A stretch of DNA of 64,000 bases, from the NCBI GenBank assembly GCA_947561715.1, contig OX387204.1:17675001-17739000 (forward strand), read 5' to 3'. The position numbers were made by a program, and so were the translations under genes. Each line of letters opens with the position of its first letter. Positions within the stretch are counted from its first letter, which is position 1. This DNA comes from Ascidia mentula (taxonomy: Eukaryota; Chordata; Ascidiacea; Phlebobranchia; Ascidiidae). This document shows, piece after piece, positions 37,432-49,185 of this stretch. Under the pieces are notes generated by a model that saw nothing but the letters and a program-made list of their open reading frames with translations, was not told the origin of the DNA and did no database searches.

Positions 37432-37600
37432 GTTCACTCATTACTGGCATCGCAGCCAAGCTGGATTACCCGATTGTCCTGACAAGTCTTGGCTGCGATG
37501 AGAGTGAACGTTTTGAACGGAATACGAGGGCTGAGATCGCCAAGTAAGGACCTGCGATGTGGGGCGATCCTATAACTTGTCATGCGATTGCATGAAACAT
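37432..37600. repeat. Foldback repeat, related to SINE-like copy 2 region
   Basis: 37,432-37,460 and 37,488-37,509 form an imperfect palindrome around CATCGCAGCCAAG/CTTGGCTGCGATG. The following 90 bases (GATCGCCAA..., CTGCG, GTGGGGCGATCCT) match 60,400-60,470. Pieces of the same composite also occur near 53,350. Confidence 0.6.
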
Positions 37601-37817
37601 TTCTGTGTAATATTTTAGTGCCGATGAAAAAACAATAAACAACACCGGATCGGTGAACCAAGCCACCCTGGTAGGCTGTCGATCGATACCGTATCTGTAG
37701 TAGCTGGGTAAAGCTTTACTCAGCTACTAATAATATTTTAGTGTGTACGAAATAAATATTAGTAAAGTGAATGAAACACCATAGATAACTTAGGTTACAA
37801 AAACAAACCAACTTAAC

Positions 37818-38171
37818 CTTGTAGACCGGCTTCATTTCTTCTCTCGGATCCAGTGTTTGAGTGTGGGGATTACACGACGTATCGTACCCCCCTTCCTGGC
37901 ACACTCCCTCCAGGTTTTCAACGTTGCTAGGCGTCAGACGCAGGTAGCGGCAATTGAGAAGCTGCCATGCTTTTTCTGCTCCGAACGGCTCGCTACTGTG
38001 AAACAAACAGGATTTATTGTTGTTGAATTCCGATTCGTATTCTGTGGTGCCGAGAAACCAGTGGTATTGCAGGTTACACAATCACCAGTACTGGTTGTTT
38101 ATACATATTTACCTCGATGCCAACTCCTTCCTCTGTTTAGCGTTGGCGTCCATTGCCTCGCACAGAGTCAT
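37818..38171 (-). CDS. First two exons of an unrecognised gene
   Basis: Exon 1 is 38171-38113 (ATG, then TLCEAMDANAKQRKELAS), with donor GTAAAT in phase 2. Exon 2 is 37995-37818, after TTTCACAG, reading SEPFGAEKAWQLLNCRYLRL and ending LDPREEMKPVYK at a GTTAAG donor in phase 0. The 79 residues are hydrophilic and have coding-like composition in both exons. I do not recognise the family. A possible third exon in phase 0 (36,233-36,168, TICRIGIKTIAI) is too weak to add. The gene lies downstream of, and in the same direction as, the 243-residue gene at 38,977-41,050. Confidence 0.55.
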
Positions 38172-38976
38172 GTGCGAGTGATGACGTCGACCGGATGAGC
38201 GCACCGCTTTCAAACGGGCCAATACTGCCCTCGAGTGGTAGGGATCCTGGTTGCGCGGCTTGTGATGCTTGGCAGAAAAAAAATGTGTTTGGGCCTATAT
38301 TAATGCGATTTGTTGTAAACTTTTGACGAGCGTTTTATGGCAACACAGTAGTTGTTTGCTGCCTTATTTGATGTTTCAGTTTCATGTACTTGACTGATAT
38401 ATTTGGCCGCATTATGTCATCTACATACTTGTTTTGTTGACGCATAAACGCCAACTGCTTATTGTTCCTACCTGGTTGGATTTGTCAAAATGTAATGGAA
38501 GGGTGGCGGTAGCGATCGAAAATCCGCGGTCTCTTCTTCCCATGGCGGAAGTGCGGCTGCAGAAAATTTTACTTTAAAAACTCAAACGATTTTAAATGCA
38601 ACAAACGATATTGAAATATGAACTTATTTGACGTGACATGAATCGTTAACACCCTGCTTTGCCACCCACTGATTAGTAATCACTGTCACATATACTATAA
38701 CTCAGCTATTCCAAAAGTTGGTTCCAACAAAACCGGCATATTATTTTTGCTCAGACGTGCATCAGTCGTGAGCTACTTAGCCTGAGACCAAACTGTTGAA
38801 TTTGTCCGTTAACCCTTCCGGCATGAGAATAAACCCAAAAGGAAAAAATTACGCCGATGTAGGTAAAATATCTTTTATGTTTACTTTACGTTTCTAAGGT
38901 TTCAGAGGTTCCAAGGTAACTTAAATATTCTTGCAGGGTTTCGTGGAAAAAGTTTGGGAAACACTGCTATAACTTA

Positions 38977-41050
38977 CTAATAAGCAAGCGCGTTGTAAGG
39001 TGGTGGTCTCACAGAGCTGCTGTGTTCTGTCGATTCGCGCGACCTTTCGCGTGATGTGTTGCCCTCGCTGCTGAAAAGTGGACTTCTGGCCGATTCTGGA
39101 CCGCCATTGTTATGATGAGATATGGAAGGGCGTTGTTTTACATCTGAAATAAAAATTGTTACCTGACATCTTGTTTTGCGTGGTTGCAATACCTTTCCGG
39201 TATGTGTTTAGTTGCGCTTTGCATTTTAGGGTTGAATATGCCGAAACGCAGTTGCTATTGAAAACAGTTAAAAACAAGTGCAGAACGAAATTACATATTG
39301 GAGTTTCAAATTGGAGTCAGCCAGTTTATTTAATAGAAATATTACGCCATCCATGGCATCGTCAGTTTCTGCAAACAGATAAACACAAAAAGCTGTATTT
39401 GAAATGACAAAATAGGCTAATTGATAAATAAATTAAACTGAAACAGGAAGCATAAAGTCTACTAAAATACACTCCAATGCATGGAAGGCCATTCAACTCC
39501 ATTGGCACACACATAGGAAGGCGTGAATCACGCGAACCCGCTTTCTTTAGAATCAAGCGCAGAATGCTTACCTTGGTGATTATTCTTGAACGATAATGAA
39601 TCGGCGCTTTCGTGTGTTGCACTTTCAAATCGTACAGATTTTTTTGGTGCTTCTTCAACCACACATGTTGTTGATTTGATGTCGGACGATGACTTGCTCG
39701 CTGCTTGCTCCGGTGGCAAAGTGGTATCGCTGACTTTTTTGGCTTTGCGCTATAAATAAAAGTAGTATTTCATTGGTTTGAATGTACGAATTACGAAAAG
39801 AGACAATTTTGTATATTTTAAATCAGATGTTCTTAACCAGTGGACAATTATAAGGTTACAGGTGTGTAATTTCTAATTTGTCGGCATCGAAATATACAAA
39901 AGTAGTTGTTATGTTCTGTATTCACTGTATGTGCCATATATTTGCTGGCAATTGGTCACGCAATGCCGTCTAAAATGTTATAAAACTGATATAGCGCAAA
40001 TGCAATTATTAAATTCTGTGTTTAAAAAGTAAAATACTGGTGAGAAAAAAAGATTCCCTTCAAACTAAAAGTGGGAAATGAGACAAAAAAAAGAACCACT
40101 GCTCCAAAGCATTACACCCACAGCGTTGAGCAGTAATTTGATGTGGTATTCTAGAAACATAAACACTACGTGTCTTGCCAAAATATGTCACTATACTGAC
40201 CCACACAATTTTTGTGGTAGGCTACTTACCGTGTTAGTTGGATTGGTAGCAGTTAGTTGAGGAGCCGAAACTGTTTGTTCTTTGTTGCCCTCTGCAAATG
40301 GATTTGTATGTTAGTTTCTACAATTGGGACAAACAATTTGGGAAGTAGAGCTCTGATACCATTTGGTGGTTGCTTTTCTGATGAAGGGAGAAAGTTGAAA
40401 TTTTGAAGTCCCATTAATGAACACCTCGACCTTTTTTCGATTCTTTCACCTGCCTGCTAAAAACGCATGAGGATACGTTATTAACAGACAGACTTTTAGT
40501 CGTTTTTAAACGTTTCGAGAAATTCATTTCACACAGAATTAAAAATTGACAGGTTAAAAAGTCTTTCTTGCCTTAGATAGTCTGACAAAACGATTTTGCA
40601 GCATGATTTCCTTTTTTGCCCGGGCAGCATTGTCACATCTTTTTTCATCTTCAATTCCTTTGTGAATCTGCAGCAGTAAAAAACCTTTACTATAATATTG
40701 CGCACGGATCAAAGCAAACTGTAGCTAAATATATATGTGGGTTTCATTCATGTAACTTTAGACTACTTGGGGGCATTGACAAGTCGTACGCATCCAAATA
40801 TTCGCAACTGTAAGTATATGTACATCTATAAGTTTACACCAAAAACGTTCTTGACGCCCAAGTAAAAGTAATGGCACATTATTAAACTTGAACTAAAAGA
40901 AAACGTTTAAATCACCACTTGTAAGTCCTGACGAAATTTCTGGTTTTGAACATGCAGTTGACTGGCTGTGAATACGTTTCGTTCACCGGGATTTAAAGAT
41001 GACCAGGACAGTGGTTGCTTGCTCCACTGGCGAAACCGACTAGAATCCAT
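38977..41050 (-). CDS. Uncharacterised 243-residue protein with PPPY tail
   Basis: Six coding exons on the - strand: 41050-40919, 40667-40572, 40456-40360, 40291-40230, 39749-39572 and 39143-38977. Junction phases agree and the total, 732 bases, is an exact multiple of three, which is good evidence since none of the exons was found by homology. Exon 2 leaves through a GC donor (AAG|GCAAGA). The N-terminal ~75 residues are charged and probably helical (QNQKFRQDLQIHKGIEDEKR); the rest is Ser/Thr-rich and likely disordered, with EAPKKSVRF and a C-terminal VRPPPYNALAY, where PPPY fits a WW-domain ligand. No signal peptide or membrane segment. Exon 3 could start at 40453 instead (one Gln fewer). 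The start is 671 bases from RAB21, transcribed oppositely. Function unknown. Confidence 0.75.
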
Positions 41051-41720
41051 TCTTCAGACTAGCTGCACTGGGCCCCCTTCCAGTAACTTTACCCTTACCA
41101 AGATTCCCACATATCAACCACACACAAAAAGTAGCTATGCTGTAATTATGACGACATAAAGGATGTAATTTTACGGCTTGTGCCTTGCTGGTATAAATAT
41201 CCTCAAAATACTACACGAAGCATTTACTTTTTTATCAGATATAGGCATATTTTGTTGTTATTTTGTAAGTGTTTTTTTGCTAGTGCTGCCTGGGTGTTGC
41301 TATTTTGCAGCATTTAGAACTAAACGCTGTTGTGAATGAAAATTTTTGTAGATGAGGCGTGACAAAGTGGTCACGCGCTGTTAACCTCACGTGATTAAAT
41401 CCTGGCAGAATAATAATGTTGACAATGAAACGACAATAAAAGTAGCTTTGTCGAATAAAGGCCAGCTTTGTCGAAGAAAGAAGCTTTTTTAATTATAAAT
41501 GTTATATTTCGGTCATTTTCTGTTATGTTGTGCCTTCGCTGGCTAATGCCGTTTTGTTTAATAAGCATATACTGGTCCTTAGGCCCATATTCTTTTATTC
41601 ATAGTTTAAGTAATGATGAATAACTTATTTTTTTCATACAATGGTGTTTTTCTGAAAGACGCAGTACGCAATTTTACTAAATTAATGTAATCCTGTGATT
41701 CTTGACGTATGTAATAATAA
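41051..41720. promoter_or_regulatory. Divergent intergenic region (RAB21 / 243-residue gene)
   Basis: A 670-bp gap between two head-to-head genes; by position it holds both promoters. No TATA box stands out at the expected distance on either side. Confidence 0.45.
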
Positions 41721-43912
41721 ATGGCATCCAGAACAAAACAGTTCAAGGTTGTTCTCTTGGGAGAAGGCTGTGTTGGCAAGACATCTCTTGTCCTTAGATA
41801 TTGTGAGGACAAGTTTAATGACAAACATATCACAACTCTTCAGGTTGGTAGCATTTTTTGTCATGTTTTTCATTGTTTTTGTAGGCCTAATTTGCACTGG
41901 GGACTTTTTGGCGAATGTTGATTGCGCTAATATAGGTGACTTAGCTAACATTTTTTGTATTGTAATATACAATTAGCATATTTTTTCTGTCGGATTCCTG
42001 ATAAAAAGTGCAAGCTGAAGAATCATTTATGCGTGACATGTTTTCCAGTCATGGGCAGGTTATGATTTAAATTCATTTTGTTTCATTTAGGCGTCATTCC
42101 TCAACAAAAAGTTGAATGTTGCCGGAAAGAAAGTTAATCTGTCAATATGGGTATGTAACATGCTGTATTTTTAGCTGAAAATTTTGTTAATATGTGCAAT
42201 GTTTTAATTCAGTTTTGTGGGCATTTTATTGTATATTTAACATGTTATTTCTTGCTGATTGTTTTACTAAGTTATCATATTTGTAAATGGATTCATCTTT
42301 ACTGGAAACAAAGTTTTAATCTGTGCTATGATTAAATAACATGTGGAAACTGTTTACCACAGGACACTGCTGGACAAGAAAGATTTCATGCTTTGGGCCC
42401 AATTTACTATAGGGACAGCAACGGCGCTATATTGGTCTATGACATCACAGATGAAGATTCCTTTCAAAAAGTTAGTAGGATATTTACATTATTACAAAAC
42501 CCCTTTTCTGCTTTGTGTGTTTTGAATAGTTCACCACAACAAAAGTTGAATTGTAAAATTGTGTGTACTTTAGGGTATTTTCACTGCATTTGTTGTTTTG
42601 TTATTCAAGGTAAAAAACTGGGTGAAGGAATTAAGAAAGATGCTTGGACAAGATATCAGCTTATGTATTGCAGGTACATTTATTAGGAGGAACATAAGCT
42701 GTTTTTTGATGATAGAAAAATTAAAATTGTGATCCATAACCAAAATTATTAAAACTTTATCTTTTTTTCTAGTTCAAGATTTAACTGCAAATCAAGCTAA
42801 ACAAACCAAGCCTTGTTACTAAAAATCACAGAGTTGTTTCAGTTTTATACAAGAATTTGGTGTATAAAAGTTTTATAAAGTACTTGTTTGTAACATCATA
42901 GGCTCTGCAAAAGTTTGTTAACTCCTTTTGTGGTTATTAAATGAAACACTGTATGATTGTTGGTTGCAGGCAACAAAATTGACCTGGAAAAGAACAGACA
43001 TGTGGCAGTAAATGATGCAGAGGAGTATGCAAAGTCTGTGGGAGCCAAGCATATACACACTAGTGCCAAACTTAACAAGGGGATTGATGAACTGTTCTTG
43101 ACCTTGACAAAAAGTATGTAAAATCATTACTGTTATGATAAGATATACTTGTACTGGAGTATGTATGTGACATTTTCTACTAGTTATAGTTCCAATATTG
43201 TTATTCATTTCATAGAGTTATATAGCCTGTCACCACTTGACTTGTTTCCACATTTAATTGGTGTAGTGTGAAGTAATATGTACATACTTGACAAACCCAT
43301 GTTGTATCATATTGGTATACTGTGGAAGAGAGAAACCTATAAATAAGTTTTAATTTATTCAAACTGTGTTGCTGATTTTATATTAGCCTTGTTTTGTTTA
43401 ACATTTTTTCAAGTTTGGGACTTAACCTGTTGTTGGGTATATTTTGTGTGAAATTACTGTTTGTTCTGTGTGTATTGGAATAGTTCTCAATGTTAAAAAT
43501 GGTACAATGAAAACAATATCCATAACATTAATTTAATTATATTATTTTTTGCTGGTAATATAGTTGTGTCTTAAAGTACTGCTTAAACTAAAATGTAAGA
43601 ATTATTCCAAGACAATAGACCTAAAATACAGTCCATGTGGAGTTTTTGATTTGCGAATTGTCCAAAAAAAATATCTGGTTGTACATTACCTGACATAGGT
43701 CTATCACTGCAGTAAAGTTTGACCTTTCAGAATTACAAACTATGCCAAACACCCTGTTTGTAGAAATGCTTCAAACCTCTGAAGAACTTGATGAACAAGC
43801 TGCAACCGCAAGCTCAACTGCCACAAATTCAACGCGAGGCAACAGGCCTGGTGTTATTGTGGTCAGTGATGACCAAAGCACAGAGACCCAGAAGTCAGGA
43901 TGCTGCAGTTGA
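41721..43912 (+). CDS. rab21: Small GTPase Rab21
   Basis: Rab-family GTPase acting at early endosomes, known in vertebrates for integrin trafficking. Exons: 41721-41843, 42091-42150, 42363-42470, 42610-42673, 42970-43113 and 43731-43912; 226 residues against 225 in human. Nucleotide-binding motifs are complete: GEGCVGKT (14-21), DTAGQE (62-67, catalytic Gln 66), NKID (120-123) and SAK (150-152). The effector region [12 protein letters not shown] is the Rab21 signature. The C-terminus CCS supplies two cysteines for geranylgeranylation. The last exon, encoding the hypervariable tail, is the least conserved. The start ATG fits the family, though the Gly/Ala-rich leader of human Rab21 is absent. 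A candidate poly(A) signal is at 44,554-44,559. Confidence 0.97.
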
Positions 43913-44990
43913 TGTACTACAGTGGATATAAAACTGTCGAAAAAAGTTACCCCAATGTAATTTAACCCTACTCCACGAAAACAAAAAGAAACATTGCCGT
44001 ATCATTCATCCGTAGAATATTTGGGAAAAGACTCCTTTTGCCTCGATGGCATACTTTTAATTAATTTATTTCCGATTTTTTTTTACTGTGCATGCATTTA
44101 ATTTATTTGATTAATGCTTGAAATCTGACACATGCCTTGTACCTAGGGTCAGTTTGCTCATTAGCGTACCATGTAACCCGCTTCTGTGCAAGCTTTACCC
44201 AGTGTTAACTGTAACATACTTATTAAAGCGGAACCATAATGATGTTTGTCACAGTAGGCTTTTTTATATGAAGTTCACTTTATTGTGTCACAAAATTTCT
44301 TTGTTGTTGTGACTGGCCAATCAATATTACCAGATTTAGTAAATATACTTGTAAAAGATTTCCTGAATCTGCATCATTCCACACGGTTAATTTTACTTAA
44401 ATTGTATGTATTATTATACGTTTTTGAAAGATTTGTAGTCAAGCTATAGCTTGTTCCATTTTCCTTGATGTGTACTTCTTGCGAGTGCGTATTTTGTTGT
44501 TAACTTCACTTCGGCAATTTATTCTCAAATAAGTCTGTGGTTTATAGAATGCAAATAAATTATAATATATATGCGACACAGCAGTGACAGGGAGAGTCTT
44601 TGTGGTCATCGGACACTCCGGCAATAGTTGCTTTAGATCATTGGATTTAATGCGAGCAAAACATGTTTTGCGTAAATGTTCTGTTTGTTTGGGTTTAGAG
44701 AAATACCTGGACAGTTTGCGAAAAAAACGGAAACTGGTTTAAATTGTACCCGCATATTTTGTTTCGTTTTTATATCCTTTTTTAAATACGATATAAGTAA
44801 CCTAGCAAACGTAAACGTGTTTTCCCAGTAAGGGTTTTTTAAGAACTAATGAAATCTTGGTCAGACATGTAAAAGTTCAAGCAGGGCAGCTGAAACAAAA
44901 CCATGAGAAGAATTCGGTTGCCTAGGAAACTACCAACGGTGCAGTGGGTGCAAATTTGTATTTTTTTAAACAATTATAACTGTACTCACT
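43913..44990. other. RAB21 3' region and gap
   Basis: Probably 3' UTR up to the AATAAA at 44,554-44,559; nothing else recognised. Confidence 0.45.
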
Positions 44991-45806
44991 TTTGCACAAA
45001 ATATTATAAATAATCCTGAGTCTTTTGGCTGTTTAAAGTTTCTGCAACATATATATTTCGCCTGTGTTTGCAGGCATCATCGATATGACTAAAAAACAAC
45101 ACAACAACACAGTTAACCAACAGTAAAAATGTCGACGGTGATCAGACTCTACGCCACTGATAGTGATTGTCAAAATGACAACACAGTTGGTGGAAACTTA
45201 GACGATAAGGGGCAGCAAAAACACTCGGTGCACCACTGACATGCCGACATGGCAAAATATTATCAAGTTGTCTTATGTCGAACAGTCCATTTATTGGACA
45301 TATTTGAAGATAAATGGTTTTATAAAATCAAGGCAAAAATCAACATTAACCGCCTTATTTTGCCTAATATAATGTAAGTGTTGTTTTTTGCTGCCGCTTA
45401 GCGTCTAAGTCTCTACCAACTGTGTTGTCATTGTGACAATCATTATCAGTGGCGTAGAATCCGATCACCGCCGACATTTTCACTGCTATCCTTTGCAGTT
45501 TGTTGTTTTCCCCTTTTTTCTTTGATTTTTTTCACCACAAGAGTTTTATCGAGCGTATCCACAAATAAGCCTAAGCCGACAGTTCAGTCTCACCATGCCC
45601 AATCGTTAAATCTGATTGTCAGTTTGTAAGGTATTTTTACATGAACATTTTTATATTCTTGTATTACTGTTGGTTAACTGCGTTGTTGTGTTGTTTTATA
45701 GCGATACCGATGATGCCTGCAAACACAGGCGAAATATATATATCGTAGAAAAACTTTGAACAAACAGACGACTCAGGATTATTTATAATATTTTGTACAA
45801 GCTAAA
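44991..45806. repeat. Large inverted repeat with hammerhead-like motif in each arm
   Basis: Left and right ends match in opposite orientation (ACAAAATATTATAAATAATC on the left, its complement near 45,774-45,797), and matching continues inward through 45,200 and 45,370. The right arm holds extra sequence around 45,500-45,660. Each arm contains (T/C)CGATGA, one base, a GCCTG/CAGGC stem, then GAAA: at 45,707-45,734 on + and as its mirror near 45,057-45,084 on -. No coding frame. A foldback element or two opposed Penelope-type termini are possible. Confidence 0.7.
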
Positions 45807-46538
45807 TTCTCTTGATTGGCACTCTTTTGTAAAAGACTGACTTTTGTAATGTAAAAAGTACACTTGTTTTCGCGATTTTCCCTCACTTCGTCAGGTGTAA
45901 ATGAACACAATCTATAATATTTCGTACTAATCCGTTACTGAGTCTCTGTTAGCCATAGAGACTATACAGGCGATTCATAGAAATCAAACTTTCATTTGTA
46001 CTCACTTTTGATTAGGATTAACATAGCCTATTTTTTATTTGATAGCTAATTTTCTCTTACAAGTCCTGTTGTACAAGTGCATAACAGACACGAATTTAAG
46101 ATTGTTTGGACGTGTCATTTTAGTCTGACTGCAGAGTGTCAAATACTTTTTGGCCCAACCAAAATGTCTCACGACCCAAACATATGCATAATATGCGGTT
46201 TCATTAAAATCAGCGGCAAACTTTACACAATATAACTGTGACATAACAATTTGACATTAACAAAAACATTGTGTGACAACATAATGCAATCGATGATAGT
46301 AAGAAAAACAAACAGACCCTCTTGATTATTGGCAACTTGCGTGAAACTAATTTCTGTACTTTCATAAGTGCAAAAAAACTTGACAAAGTGCGTATTTATA
46401 TTTTAATTGTTTGCCACCCAAAATTGAAAGTCTGGCGACCCCAAAATAGGTTGTGATCTACAATTTGTGGACCCCTGGCCTACAACGGGTGACTCAAACT
46501 TAGCAACGTCCAATTGACCAACTTTCATTTTTGTAAAG
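45807..46538. other. Gap before MRPL23
   Basis: No exon identified. The missing first coding exon of MRPL23 should be here or further upstream. 46,430-46,490 (GACCCC... GTGGACCCCTGG) resembles the end of a decayed hAT-type element. Confidence 0.35.
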
Positions 46539-47583
46539 GTTTCCTCTTCACTACCCAGGAGCACCTCAACGAAGACTATTTTTCCCGGAGTGGTATTTCA
46601 CGTTGGCTAAACCCAAAGAGAAGATGCCAAGCAACTATGTTCGATTTCATGTACCTGCAGAGTATGTCACTGCCTTTGACTAACCATTATTTTGTAAGGG
46701 TTTTAATTGATGTATATACAGACTGTTCCTTGAAAAACTAAATTGAATATTGGTAAATCAGGCACCTGTTTTTTTTTAACAATTCCCACACTGGGACTTA
46801 GACATATGGTCTGCTCCTCCTAAATTGTACTGTCCATAAAGTATGATCCTTTTGATAGATCGACCAATTTTGGTGATAAATTTATTTGAATAATGTAAAT
46901 GCCCGATTTTATAGCATGACACAGTATGATGTGAAGGAATATCTGGACAAGATATACAATGTTCCAGTTATTAGTATCACATTGGGTATTGTCAGCTACC
47001 TTCCTTTCAAGTCACCAAATCCCTTCAGAAGGTTAAGCTACTCATGGAAATTCATGGATCCATTCAAAATTGCACATGTCTATCTGGTAAAGCTTATTTC
47101 AGTTTTCATATATTTATTATCTAGTCTAGATATAATCATACTAAAAGAGTTGAAACATTTCTTCATAATGCATGTGCAGCATGTGGCAGCATTAATCGTT
47201 TCCAATGCTGTTAAGTTTAATATTTAGTTCAATCATAATATTCTATCACTACAGACCTTAAAATACATGTGCTGTAAATGTGTTCATTAAACTGTCAAAC
47301 AATGTTGCAAAGAAGTGAAAAAACAAACCAATGATTTTTAAAATTTAATTATTCAATAACATTAATTTTGGCAAGTAATACTGATTATTTTTAGGCTGAT
47401 GGTCAGACATTTGAGTTTCCAGATGTATTTAAAGCTATTGACATTGATGAGGACGATGAAGAAAGTTTAAATGAAAACTTGACTCCTATGGAGATGAACG
47501 AAAAGTTAGAAATTATGATGAACAAGCAATCAACTGGAAGTGACAAGGACAAAATGTTTTTCCAAAACAAGTGGTTGTCATGA
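46539..47583 (+). CDS. mrpl23: Mitochondrial ribosomal protein L23 (uL23m), 5' exon not found
   Basis: Mitochondrial large-subunit protein uL23m, near the exit tunnel. Three exons found: 46539-46661, 46915-47086 and 47395-47583. They read PLHYPGAPQRRLFFPEWYF, then MTQYDVKEYLDKIYNVPV, then ADGQTFEFPDVF, in line with human MRPL23 (YPLYQLGGPQLRVFRTNFF, EMTRVDLRNYLEGIYNVPV, AHGQTFTFPDLF). Visible length is about 160 residues; human is 153. The start codon is in an upstream exon I could not place; the first acceptor (TTGTAAAG|G) is weak. A typical acidic C-terminal extension follows (DIDEDDEESLNENL). The poly(A) signal is at 47,696-47,701. Confidence 0.88.
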
Positions 47584-47695
47584 AAGTGCAAAAAGCACAG
47601 CCTGAAGTGCATTTTTGGTGAAAAAAGTTTGAATTTGTAATCTCCATGTATGGATGATGCACTGTGCTACAGCACAGATTCAAATTTTGTACAAT

Positions 47696-47701
47696 AATAA
47701 A
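47696..47701 (+). promoter_or_regulatory. MRPL23 poly(A) signal
   Basis: AATAAA 113 bases after the MRPL23 stop. Confidence 0.7.
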
Positions 47702-47924
47702 TGTATTTGTCATTGCAAAATCTAAATTTGTGTATTTTCTTTGCAACAAGGGTAGTGTGTTGTTTGTTTATAAAACGAAGCAAAAGACTGGCAGAAAGTT
47801 TGAGTGCAGAATGAACAGACTTGTTCGGTTAGTTTTTGTGTTGTTGATTTGCTTAAAACTCATTCTTTCCGGTGGCATTTATGCAAAATCGATCGTTGAG
47901 AAAAAAACGAGTTTTCGTTTAATC

Positions 47925-48162
47925 CAGTGTTTCTTAACCTTTTTTGGATCACGAACCCCTAAAACATTCTTTGAAAAGCTGTGGACCCCTTTGCAAGAAA
48001 CACATTGCAAATGTCGAAAAATCAAAATTCGTGGACAGCGAAACCTTATGGACAGAGGAAAATACGTGGATTTTCGGAATAATTTTATTTCGTTTCATGG
48101 ACCCCTTAATGCATCTTCTCGGACCCCTTGGGGGTTCATGGACCCCAGGTTAAGAATCCCTG
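47925..48162. mobile_element. hAT-type MITE, 238 bp
   Basis: Ends CAGTGTTTCTTAACCT and AGGTTAAGAATCCCTG are inverted repeats (14 of 16). Flanks GTTTAATC (47917-47924) and ATTTAATC (48163-48170) are an 8-bp target duplication with one change. Repeated GGACCCC motifs inside are typical of this kind of element. It creates a 179-codon chance frame across 47,664-48,203. Confidence 0.85.
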
Positions 48163-48361
48163 ATTTAATCTGTTGTCTTTTGGGATCAGTTGGATTCAAT
48201 TGATCTTATCCTTGTTTGTAGCAGAATTACAATATAAAATAATTTTTCGCTAAAAATAAGCATCTTCAGTTCTTATTCAAATAGAACAAGTGGCGTTCGA
48301 AAAGGTCGATTTCGGAATAAAAATATTGGATGTTGTTTGTCGCAGAGTCACAGGGTGTTAA

Positions 48362-49181
48362 GGCCGCATCTCTCAATTAAATCCCCAAAATTGAGTTTTA
48401 GAAGTCATTTGTTATTGTGCACCTGGTTACAGTTTCTCTTGTTTGCCAAAAACAATTGCCGGGTCTGATGACTCATGAAGGGGGACTACTATTGCTGAAC
48501 AGAAAAAAAATTGATTGCAGCTGCATTAAGACAGCACATTGGGGGGTTTTGCAAAGGCTAACTGCTAAATTGTCAGTCCTAGGGGGTGGACAAACAGCCC
48601 CGGTGGGGCCCCAAGACATCTAATTCTTCATGAATTGTGTAGAGGAGGGTTGGTGGCTTCACTTAATCGCAAATGGAGGTTAACTTTCTGTGATTCATTT
48701 TTTCACAAAACAAACCTACACTTTTTTCTGCTTTTTTGACCAAAATAATGGCCAACAGAGGGTCGAAATGCCCCCGGGGGAGCAGTTTAAGTAGTTATTT
48801 CGATTATAAATTTGGCCACAATTCCTTGCCAAGGGTCCGCACTGACAGAAAATCACAAATTGAACATACTTTCTGTGATTCATTTTTTCACAAAATCAAC
48901 CTCAATATTTGGGTAGTTTTTCAGCTACATGTACAACAGCACCCTCTACCAATTTACTGCCTGACTAATAACCATGAAAAACAAACTAAAACTGCCCCAA
49001 ACACGCTGAAAATCGCCCTGGCAACAGCCTGTTCATCTGCGCTCATTCAACCAAAACACTGGCGCCATGCATGACCCATTGCATTGTTACACATAATTTT
49101 ACTCTGTTACGCAGGACAGAGTTCGAGAAGGGCATTTCCCAACCGGGAAAGTCTTTTCCATAGAAATACAGAGATGCGGCC
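48362..49181. mobile_element. TTAA-flanked inverted-repeat element, 820 bp
   Basis: Perfect 12-bp terminal inverted repeats GGCCGCATCTCT / AGAGATGCGGCC, each bordered by TTAA (48358-48361 and 49182-49185). TTAA duplication suggests mobilisation by a piggyBac-type transposase. Inside, a ~180-bp unit with TTTCTGTGATTCATTTTTTC occurs twice. A diverged relative lies at 63,110-63,590 and a terminus at 37,033. No transposase frame. Confidence 0.7.
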
Positions 49182-49185
49182 TTAA

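Noticed and set aside
47664-48203. 179-codon + strand frame
   Set aside because: Runs from the MRPL23 3' UTR through a MITE; composition and repeats explain it.
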